64,000 nt of DNA from Rhyzopertha dominica. Taxonomy: Eukaryota; Arthropoda; Insecta; Coleoptera; Bostrichidae. The stretch covers positions 2,480,002 through 2,544,001 of the forward strand of contig QCXZ01000138.1 in the NCBI GenBank assembly GCA_025024175.1. The letters are read 5' to 3'. Made by a program: the position numbers and the translations under genes. The notes under the pieces were generated by a model. It searched no databases. It saw nothing but the letters and a program-made list of their open reading frames with translations, and was not told the DNA's origin. Each line of letters opens with the position of its first letter. Position 1 is the stretch's first letter. Shown here piece after piece: positions 15,301 to 27,300 of the stretch.

Positions 15301-18300
15301 TTATATCTTCGGAAGAAACACTGTCGCTATCAAACACTAACAAAATGTACAGCTATATCTTTGTCAAAGAAGAGAACCTCCAAAAATTCTCTGGCACAAG
15401 CTCAAACAAATTTTTCAGTCAACTTTTTAATCTTCATAGCGTACGCAGTTTCACTTGCAATGAGTGTGCTCCAATTTATGTGGGACAAGCTGGGTTATCT
15501 TCAATGGTTAGATTTAAGGAGCACCTCAAATAATTTGAAAAATTTCAGAACAAATTCTTTCTTGGCCAGCCATTTACTATTTAATAGGCGAACTACTGGT
15601 TTGGATAATGTTAAAAATTTTACCTACATCCTTACAGCAAATCTTCAAAAATGTCAGAAATTTATAACATTTTAAATGGCCAAAGTGTTGCAGTTTTAAA
15701 TGGAATTCAAAATTTTAGCTCGCCCATTTTAAATAATAATTTGTTCAATTTTCAGTGATAAGTTTCCTGCAGCTGGGCAACCCCCATAGACTATAATTTT
15801 TATAACATTTGTTCCTGGCACTAAAGATGGTCATTTAAAATCGAAAGCGCTTTGCCACGTTTATAGTTTTTAATAAAGTGAAGAAGATATTGGATTATTA
15901 CAAAATTTATCTTATTCTTAAATGAGTATCGCTAATCGATATATTTATAAAAGTTATCGTTGAGAATATTCTGTCATCTGCCTGACAGGCACTGTAGATG
16001 TAGAGAAAACTTTCAGAGAATTTCTGACTTCTCCAGATTTTTCGAACCCGCACATGTAATACTACGTCGCATCTTCTTAAAGTAAGAGCCGTTTGAGTAT
16101 ATTTAAATATTGTCGGTTGTCGTCTCCCAACAAAGCTGTACTCATACAGCGCCATCTATTGATTGCCTTTAAAGACACGAAAGTGATTGCGTCGTTTCAG
16201 CTGTCGTTTGCTAGTTAGTGAACGAAGTCAACAACGTCCGCGACAATCGTTGATCCCACTAGTTGCGAAGTGCGAGCAGTGATTCATTTTTTGTGCGCAA
16301 AGGTATACTCGTTCAAATAAGCAAGAGTAATGTTTTGTTTACGGACCAGCTATGTATAATGAGTAAAGGAAAGCGAAACAGTGGTGTCCAGAATTCTAGA
16401 ATGATCGCACTAATGTTCATGATAAAGTGCGAAGTGGCAGGCCCAGTATCCACACTTATGAACTCGTTCAACAAGTGGACCAAGAGCTTTGATCTGATTG
16501 GCGCTTGAAAATTAGTGCTTTAGCTGATTCATTTCCGCTTGTTGAACGCACCGCTATATTCAGGATTGTTACGGAAAAGCTTGTATATCAAAAATTGCGG
16601 CAAGGTGGGTACCAAAAATGCTTACGGACACATGGCAAAGGATGTTTTTGGATCGTTATCGATAAGACGGAGATTACTTGTTTTCCCACATTATTGTGGA
16701 CAACCAGTCGTGGATATCCTACCACAACCTTGAAACCAAACAACAGACAATGCAGTTAGGCCATTCAACTTCAACAAAATCGAAAAAATTCTGGCAATCT
16801 CCTTATGCGACTCGAAAAATGATGACTACCATTTTCAGGAATGACAAGAGCATTCATCTGGTGAAATTAATTAAATATGGGGCAATTACAGCTGTTATAT
16901 ACTGCGAAACGTACACGAAACTGACACGGGTAATCCAAAATCGTAGGTGCAATAAACTGTCGACGGGAATAGTCCTCCTCCAAGACAATGCTCGCCCACA
17001 CACTGGTGCTACAACCAAAAATCAGATTCATCATTTTTGTTAAGAAGTTTTTGGCAACCCACTTTACACTCCCAACCTTGCGCCTAGTGACTATTTCCTC
17101 TTCTTACACTTCAAAAATGACTTGCTGGACAAAGCTTCGAGAACGACGAGAATTTTAAGACCGCCTTTATGAACTGCTTCATTACCTGGGGAGAAGCTAT
17201 TATGTAGAGGTGTTGAAAAAGCTGGTGTAGCGTTATGAAAAGTATTTAGAAGTAAACGGCGATTATGCGGAAAAATTAACTAAAACTGCTTTTTTCTAAC
17301 GAATAGTTTTTTAACACCAAACGACCTTTACCTTACGAATGTGCTTCGTATTAAAAGTTTGAAGTTTTAAGAGTTTCTACAGTATTATGTCACTATTTTT
17401 TCCTTCCTATTTATAAAGGACGCTCTTATAAACAACGGGGGACACTTTGATAAGATCGTGTATGTTTGTCCTGCTACAACTACAAAGAATTGACGATTTT
17501 ATTAAATGGTCAACTGACGAATGTCAACGAAACTAACGAGTGTTCTACTCTATAAAAAAAGACACGAACAGATAAAAGGATAAGTGAAACATTGTAATTC
17601 ACTCCAGATAAATAAAGGGCAGTCCCAACAGTGTACGTTTAATTTTCCGAAACAAACTACGAGTTGCAATCGCTACGATCTAAAGCACAGCGAGTGCACA
17701 TGACAGATTGTAATGAATCTGAGGGCCAGAGACCCGCAACATGCATGCACAATTGTAGATGTCTGTTAACATGTCTCATGAGATATGCAGATGCAGATCA
17801 AACCGTCTGCATTCTCTGTTTAGGCTTGGCGGATTCCCAACGTTGTTTGAAACTGAAAACTTCAGTTGCCGCAGCAACCGCGCTATCTCTGCTACAGTAG
17901 GAGATGATGTGGAAATATTTGGTCGGTTAGGCACAACAGTGATGGCCCTGGCCTAACTGAAGGTGGAAGCTACGAATTTAAATTCTACGGCAAAATAAAG
18001 TAAAGTAAAATAAAGAAATTGAAATCTAAATTTACTCAAGGTAAATAATAATATTACTTGTGATTGAGCCACATCATTTATGGTTACATATGGAGCCCTC
18101 TATTGCTCTAACTTACTCTCACGCATACTCTTTATTTATTTAAGTTCACTATGTAACGCTGCTGAACGCCATCCGGCGCATTTGCAACTGAACTTTGATG
18201 TATATATGCCGCCTTGACCTCGATTCTGAATAGGGACCTGATAGCTCAGTGATAGAGCGTTTGACTATTGTTCAAAAGGTCCCGAGTTCAAATCTCGGTC

Positions 18301-21300
18301 AAGGCTGGCAATACTTCTTCATTTCATCTTATGCCTGTAAACCCAAGAAAATATCACGTATGCTCATTGGTAACCTTAATCTTGTACTGTGACAAGTGAC
18401 AACTAAACCTTTTGTTATAGATTACGATAATAACCAGTTGTTACGCGCTATACAAAAAGGTGTTGAACTATATACAGCGCATTCGTTCCAATAACCCGAA
18501 ACCAGAAATTCGTCTAACTATTGACTGACTGATAACTTTTGTGCACTTATCGCAGTACTCGAATACCAGGTGATTCCCCAGGGATGGTGGTGTGCCGCTC
18601 CTGTAAGAACTCGGGAACTTCAGCAAGCAAGGAGCTACAAGACAACCATTCGCAAACCAGCTTGATAAAGAAAAATGCCTATGCTAACCTGCTAGCGAGA
18701 ATCATTAAAAAACAAAGCGCAAAGGCGACGTTAAACAAATATAGGGATGTGAACACTTTGGCTTCTTAATAAACATAGTATCTTCTACTAAAAGTGCTAT
18801 TATTTTTACCTTTACAGTCCTTGGTGCAATATAATATGATGCCATCGATTGCGTCAAACCGGAATTGCAATTTTGAAAATAGGAAAAGTCAGCATGAGCT
18901 ACATCTTGTTTTTGAGAAAAAAATGTGCTTAAAAGTAAATAAGTATGAACTGGCGCGTTGTAGTGATAGATCGACCAACTTTGGTTCTGCAAAATTCAGA
19001 GCGCTTTTCATCACTGCATGCATTAAGCTCTCCGTAGCCTCTAAACAGGCAGGAACTCATGATGAAAGATCCTTTGTTAGTCGCAAAAAAATACGTCACC
19101 TTTAAGTTTGAACGAGACATCCGAGCTTTCCTGGGACCGGGAGAATGTACGCTTCCATTGAGAAGAATGGGATTTGGCCTTGACTACCCATAAACCCAGG
19201 TTTCGTTGCGTATGAAAAATATATTGGCGTTTTATTTCTGTTCACGCGAAACCAATTTCGACGCGTCCGGTTTTTTATTTAAAATGGAGTGACACAATGT
19301 AACACTGGTGTTTACCTCTTCAGTTAGCTCCCTGAATGAAGCACTGGGTTGATGTGGAGGTCATCTGTTGGCGTGTATAGTTGTAGTAGTATAGTGTAGT
19401 TCGAGTATCTTTGCACATTCTCGCTGTTTGAAACGACTGTACAATTAAAATCACTGTGACCCGGCTTGTTGGCTCATTCCCGAAGGCTTGTTGAAGCATT
19501 TAATCCTTCATTTACGTGGTAATAACATAATTGTACTACTTGACAAAAGTTCCTGTTGCACTATAATGCTAAAGGATAACGCTAGATGACGCAACTTCGC
19601 TCATTTCGTTACATCAAGTAGAGTGCACGTAGCGCAATGGACAAATTCTGGTCAATGTTTTTTCTCATCCCTTGATGGCTTCGGCNGGTGGCTGTTGCAA
19701 GCAAATAATAAATAATACCAGTGCTTTTGATATTTTCTACAACTTGACAAATTGTGATAAATTTAATGTAGTTGCCATAAAGTTACACTTCATACAAATT
19801 CATTTTTAAATTCCAGTTAACGTTCGACAGCTTCACCCTGGGTCGATTCGTGTCTTTCATGTCGGACGGTTGTCCAGATGGTGCCTTACACATAAAAGAG
19901 TCCAACAGGCCCCAGGTGGACGGTTCCTGGTGCGGAACGTCGTGGGGTCCCGCCATTTATTACAGCGAAACCAAGAGCGTTACCCTGACCGTGAACCTGC
20001 TGCGGCTGTCGAAGGACCAGAACGGATACAACTTCGATTTTCGCTTGGAATACAAGTTTCTAAGGAGGAAGCTGGCCACCGTTCGGTACGGAGGAGGTAA
20101 GCAATTTGCGTCCCCCCATTTTATAGTGTGAAACAAGGGGNGTAAATGTCGTATCCGTATATCAAACACTCATCGTAAACAAAGCTTTAATTAGAGGCAC
20201 GCCCGATTGCTCCGCGTCAGGTTTATGGGGCTCCACGTTATCCATTTTCAAAGGAGAGTCGAAACGTAGCTGAAGGCATTGATCGTCACTCGCTGCGCGT
20301 ATATATGCAAATACAATGATAATATGCGGTACACAGGGTGTTTACTGAACATACAAGGGAGATCGCATGGTTATTTTAAGAACGTTGTATTCTGTCCATT
20401 GAGTTCTGAAAGCCGCTTTGTTTGGAATATAAGGGCGATCAAGATTAGGTTTCTTAATGTACAACTACTGAAAATTAGGTACAAGGTACTTAGTTTGATG
20501 GTTTAGTTTTTATACAACTAAAAGTGTAAAACTCAAACTCAAAACGGTTGCGTGCGTTCACTACGACGGTCGGAACCGAACTAAATCATTTATAGTTTCC
20601 AGTGTTCTTAAAAAAATATTTCTCATTATACCGATATTATGTAGTCGATAATCTGACATTCTGCATCATAATGCAATAACAATAACAGCGCAGCAGCTTT
20701 GCTTAGCTAATGCTGACAGAGGTAGTCAGCATTAGAATTTCTAAAGTTCTCCATAACAACCACAAGCAGATGTTAAGCAGCAGCTTTTTCGTTTACCGCA
20801 TTAAATTCCATGGAACAAGCATTAGTTGCTCACAAGCACAACTAAACGAAATATCCTGCGGACAACGTCTCTTCAAACAAGGCCGTGACGTGAATTCTGC
20901 AGCCCGTTGGTTCAAGTAATCCAATAACAATGTAAATTTAAGTAGAGCATGCAAGTTATACAAGCGCCGGAACACACGTAGCAACGTAGTTCCCATTACA
21001 AAGTTAACAAATTAATTTGCGAATAGTTACGGAACCTGCGCGCCTTCGCGTAAGCAAATCCTACGTATTTGAATTGTAAATGGTGGTGCTGGAGTTAAGC
21101 AGCGAACGGAGGACCTGCCCCGTCCATTGGCCTAAAGCAAATCAGGGTGTGAGAGGAATAAGTAATCCTGAAAGATCGGAATTGTGCGCGAATATTAGTA
21201 TTACAGTTTGTTACAAACGTAACAAGTACCGAAAAATCCATAAAACACCAAAACCGGGTCAGTTTCGACCCATGTCCCTAAAATGTAGTTTTAATTGCTT

Positions 21301-24300
21301 CAAAATGGGTGTTTATTAATTACGACAAAATATTTAGAGTTTTTGTTACTTTATTTAAAGTAAATTACACAAAAATAGCCTATCTCAAACTGGTTTGACA
21401 ATGAGTGAGGCAAGAAGCATGTTAACACAAGTAGATTCTTACTGCCCTTATTGGTCCCACCTTTATCTATCAAATACTTTGCGCAGTTTACTACGCGCTC
21501 TTTAACTACTTTTGTATGACTATTGAAAATTGATTTCTTGCAGTTGTATCTTACAGAACATTTGTGATCATTTCCTGAATATAATTGGCATCCCCTTCTT
21601 TTTCGCTGTAATGCAACTGCTGCTATTTTCGGTTCTGGCTTCTAGTTGTTTCGATTGCTTTGCAAGTGTATTTTCTGTAACTTCTGCATCCTTTCTTGAT
21701 TTTATTTGCTGCTCCATTAATATTTCATTGTAAAAGAGCATTTCCTCAACTTTTGAAGAGCATTTTCCGTTTGCTTTTTAGGGGAACTCTTTTCATTCCA
21801 GTCTGAAAATTCCAATCCAAATAATCCATGAATCGTTATCTGAGCGGCCATCGTTTCGTAGGCCTTTTGCATGAATATTTACTAATCCATTTATCTGAAA
21901 GGACTACGCCAATTTTTTTTCGCGTTCATGGGAAAGAGTTGAGAGCGTAATCACAAATTATTTTGGGATAAATTTTTCGTCACATGTGAAACTAAAAAGT
22001 TTGTGTTTTACATGTTCGAAGGACTTTCCCTATATTTTCTAAAACGCTCTGTGAGAAAAGTACTGCCACAAATGCCTCTGATTTGACTTCATCAACATGA
22101 CGCCCACTGCTTGTGTTGTATTTTTCATTCCAAGTCATTTGTGTATGCTTACCCCTTTTGATTTATGTGCCTACATCATAATAATATTAATCATTTATGT
22201 TAAAATACGAGGGTCATGTCATAATTCCCGCACATATCAAGCTGGCGTTGAACTGGCGATGGTGAAGGAACCAGTGCTGTCAAATGATAAAAATCTATCA
22301 TTGGGACATCACTTAGCCATATATGGAGTGCGGGTAGTTCTCAAATCGGGGTAGTTTGATGCAACGGAATGCTTCACTGTAGCGGATTAATGTGCGTATA
22401 TCAAAATTCAAACTCTGCGGGAAAAACGGTTGCCGAAATTCATTGTGCGTTACAAGAAGCTTGCCAGGAGTCGTATGTGGATAGTTCAGCAGTAACTTGA
22501 TGGACTAAGCGTTCCAGAGTGTTGGACTAGTGTTAAAGAAGACCACAGAAGTTGAAGACCTGATACTGCTACCGACAACACTTTTGCTGCTATTGTGGCT
22601 ACAATAATGGAAGAAGACCACATATACCAACCAGCAATATACAAATACCAAAAAACAAATGCATTTGTCTTCTTTGTGAAAGAAAGACAGCGGCGCAATC
22701 CTTTTGCACGATGACGCTTGATGGCATAAAGCAGTGTCAGTCAAAGGAGTTTGCTGTGAAATTCTCTTACATCCATCGTGCAGCTCCGACATGAGTCCTC
22801 CAGATTGCATTCTATCCCTCCAGTGGAAAGGAGAATTTCGTGAAGTCCGATTTATTGACTTAGACGGATAAAAGCCCTGCAACAGTATATGCGTTCCAAC
22901 TGCTGAAATATCTTGACAAAAATGGCGTATTTAACGACATTACATTACTGCCGAAGAGATGGTAATGTGTTTTGGATATGCAAGGGAATTATATTGAACG
23001 ATTTTGTTGCAGTTTTTAAATATATATGTTTCACTTGCAAGCTGTGTTTTTGGGTGCAGGAATTTTGACATGACCCTCGTAAATAAATGGAAAGCGTTAA
23101 GTATGCAGGTTACATGATCACTCTTTTGGGTCAGCCCTAAATTGTGGATATAATTCCGTCTTCCGGAAAATTTTAGTAGTACGATGGGATTACGGGAAAG
23201 TGGACTATTGCAAATGAATTACATTAATTGGCAGACGCTTCTGGTATTTATTTCTCTTTTTTCTAGACTATTAACTATGTATTAAAGTGTGAACGATAAC
23301 AGCAATTTTTACTAGTATCTGCGGGTAGGATGCCATCAGATCTATTATTTTCATCTGCTACATTACCACTGTCAGAAAAGATCCCCAAATTTATTTTTAC
23401 GCTGTCATCTTTCCATTCGTACCCGCTATCTTCTTTCATTTCAAATTGACAGTCATCTGCATCGTCATTTTCCATTAGTGACTCCATAGTTCCGCCTTTG
23501 ACTAGCATTTTCTTGACATCTTTATTGCATCCGCAATAAGCAATTTTATGTTAGAATCTCAGTCGATTATACAGCATGCGTACAACATACTGTATAGAGT
23601 ACCACAACCAGGTCAGTTATTGTGATCCACTTTGTATTTATAGCATTTTTTAAAGAAAAATAATACAAATAAAATAAATTCTTCTACCAACCTATTTCAA
23701 ACATTTTTCGAGAGGATTACGTACAAAAACCGTTTTAGAAAAAACATATCCAACAAATTGTAATTCTTTGGTCAGATCTGACTCGACCTTGTTCTGTTAA
23801 GAAGCAAAGTGGGCTGACTATCAAGCTAAAAGAAATGGCAGTTTTACACTAAACACAGTACTACTTCAATAAAATGATATTATATTTTCTTGTTCATTAT
23901 TTGTCAAAAAGTTTTTTAATTAATCGAGTATTAGTTCAATTATATAAAATCCGTTCTAGTCAATTAGGCGGGTCCACGATTCGAATTTCGTCCTTATTTT
24001 GACTCATCAAGCGATAATACCGAATGAATTAATGATTTTCACAGTCAACTACACTATACTACACAGGACTGTCATGTCGCTGCCTAAAACAAAAACTGGC
24101 TTAATACCAGTCGCTACGTATTCATTTATGATCAACAGAATAACTAATGCTGGTTCTTGCAATTATAAATAATTGTACATACCTGTCTACAACAATTCCT
24201 GTATACATCGTTACAAAAGACAGTTCTTAAAGCCCTCATCGAGATCGATATTTTTAATATCAAAATTTATGCTAGTCTCTGAAACGGATTGGGTTCAGCT

Positions 24301-27300
24301 GTAATCAAAAGTTGAAGTACAATTCAGAAAGCACTCTCTGCATNTATGACAAAAATCCGCAAGTTTATGGATCTCCANATCNAAACAATAAGTTGGAATT
24401 CTACAGTTCTCTAACCAAAGCCTGTAAGTTAGGGTTTGTTACATAGATCAAGGATCCACTTCACGGGAGGTAGAAGTCAGCCGAACTCTCAAGGCTGAAG
24501 GCATTCTAAGTTTGAAACTTTGTTAATCAGACATTTCGGTAGGGCTACAACTAAATTCTTCGTTAGCAAATTCCTTTACTATTTAACCCTACGTAAGTTG
24601 ATGCAGGTGAAAGCTCACGTGTATATATGAAATCTAGGACCACGAAGCTTCGATTACAGAAGGAATGGGAGTGATTCCAATTGGAACGCGGCTTTAATCA
24701 AAAATATGAAATAGCATGCTTACTCATTATTTACTTTTTGTTTTTGTGTGCCAATGCATTTTCTTGGCAGCGTTTTTTTATGATTGGGGTTTAATTTTCA
24801 CACTTTGATAAAAGAAGTTTAGTAAAAAAATCGTGTTTTCAAGTAAACCACAAAAAGTCTTAACAAAGCGTGTTTTTTTCTATTTGTTGACAGTTCTAAT
24901 GATCGAATTTTGCAGCCAGTTAGGCTATATTCCTTGAATTTGGTGTCTGATTCTGGTTTACAGCTCTTGGAAAATTTCTTGATTTTTCTTTGTACACCTG
25001 CCTTTTTAAATGACATCAGAGTGGATAGTGGATAGAACCCACTGACCTGGGAAGATGTTAACCAGGTACAGGCGAACATTAGGTCCTGAATGTGACGGAA
25101 TATATTTTAGCCGTTTATGTGGTACCCACATTGGGGAAGAATTTATCTTTATGCATGACAAGGCGAAGCCGCACACCGGAAGAATCGAGCAAGATTCTAT
25201 TACAGAAATCGGTTTTTTGGTTATGGAGTACCCAGCATGCAGTCCCGACCTAAATCCCATAGATAATTTATGGAAAGAGCTTAAACTAGGAATTAGAGCA
25301 TCAGTTAATTTCACTATGTTAAACACAAGAAACCAAAATAAATTTTAATAAATTTAGACTCATAATGAATCATATTAAATTGTCTTTCAAACAGCATATT
25401 TCTTTATTTGATCTCTTAAATAGTTTCTAAAAGAAATATAGTTAAAGTCAAATGTTTATACTGAAGGAAGAGTTGTTATTTCAAAACTCCCAAATTAATA
25501 TGCCACGGCAATCAGTTCAGCAAGCGCGTTCCATGCATTTTATTTAGGTTTTGAATATTTTAAGATAATTCTTCCATGCAGGAATTGCATTGATTTTTTG
25601 ATATTGTGCACGCAAGACTGGCAAAGTACTAATACCACTTTAAGGTTTTTTAGACGTTGACGGTCAATGTAATTTATCAGGACAGTATCATCTGCAAATA
25701 AAATGAAATTTGAGTCACCTGACCCAAATGGTTTAGGTATAACTATTCAAAACTGAAATTATAATTATTGATCTGTCTGGAAATCTGGTGTATTTGTTTG
25801 AAAGGGTTTTGTCGTTAAAACCATAGTAATGGCTACTCTTCTTCATATTAAGTTAAAAATAAATCTGTAATTAAAAGCTAAAACAATCAGATATCTTTCT
25901 TTCACGCGTTGTCAACGTTGCCAGATCGATTTTTAACTAATATCAGCTTTAACAGAGATAAGATAAATCTGCCCATTCAGTTTAAATCAAACTCGTTAAG
26001 CAAGATCTAAGGTTTCAGCTAAAGTACTTTTTTCTTCTCATAACATTCGGTATCTTTTCGTCGAAACAATTTATTGACACAGTGATGAAACTGTCTCCGA
26101 GAAATTAACTTGCATTCGGAAAAGACACCAGCGGTCTCAAAACAAGTATCAGTTTGAGATTCCAACAAACGCTTATGTTGTTATGATTTATGCAATATTA
26201 GTAACTTGTACTGAGGAAGTTTTTCTCAGTTAAGTTGCAAAATGGCTTTGTCATCTCAGCCAAGATGGCATCGTCAAATAAATCTCGCTACAGTGACTAT
26301 AAGCACAGTGTGGCTATACGGTGGTCAAATTTTCTATTGGTCCTGCCATGTTTTCTCCATATTTGGTTGTAAAAAAGTGCTTGTCAATCTTTGAAGGACC
26401 GTGGTCGGCGAGCGAAAAAAGATAGAGGCTTGCGGTTTTCACTGCTGCATTCTGGATACCCTGACGCATCTGATCGTGGCCAAATAAAAATTTATATTTT
26501 CGTGCTNGAAATAGCGAGGTCTGATTTCTTGGCTTGCCCACGGTTATGTACAAAAATCGAGATTTCAAGTTTGCAAGTCTGGTAAAAATCCGAGGTGGAT
26601 TTTCGTTTTTTTTTATGAATTATTTTCTATTATTTGAGCAATGGGGACGAAATTTGGTATGTAGGTGTAGTTTAATAGAATCCGAGGTGGATTTTGGTTT
26701 TTTTTATCAATTATATTCTATTTGAGCTATGGGGACAATTTTGTATGTAGGTGTAGTTTGTTATATGATACATCTTTTTGTGGAAAATTTTCCAATTTTT
26801 TCTAGTGTTTTGTAAAATATACTGGAAAAACCGGCAAAAACAAATTTTAGCAACTTAAATTAAAAGTTGGATTTAAATATCGATTTGAATATCGATAGTT
26901 CTGGAAGAGTACTTTTAATACTTAAAAAAATTTTTGGAAGTCCTCGGGAAATGTTAGGGTAGGCCAAATCCGAGCGTATACGAAAATATGAAAATGTTTA
27001 GGAACATTTCTTTTACAGATTAAAATTACTTAATCAAAAACTATCGATATTCAAAACAACATGTAAATCCAATCCAAATTTTAGTTGTTTTACAGGTTTT
27101 TGCAATATTATTTTCTAAAGCATTAGGATTAGGGGAAATTCGGAAATTTTTCCACAAAGGCAGACAGTTACCTTTAACCGCGACGGATGGACTGATGCAT
27201 ACGAGAATATGAGAACAGATACCCTCAGTGCCATCTAAGCGGTACTTTGGGAGCTAGGCAGCCTATAAATTATAGATATGGACCTAGTGCAGGTTCATAT

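Larger units (their letters stand above)
9958..19816 (+). other. Culd: Culd intron 2
   Basis: About 9.9 kb. It contains a SINE copy (12361-12480, minus), a Gypsy pol relic (12728-13300), a hairpin (13998-14022), a Penelope-like scrap (15345-15680), a mariner relic (16190-17310) and a tRNA-like SINE head (18232-18310). I recognise nothing in 9990-12350, 14030-15340, 17320-18200 or 18320-19816 beyond short frames without family resemblance. Confidence 0.65.

Noticed and set aside
18232..18310. Functional tRNA gene
   Set aside because: Acceptor stem has two mismatches, the anticodon ATT is unlikely, and homology to another copy goes past the tRNA end; a SINE explains it better.
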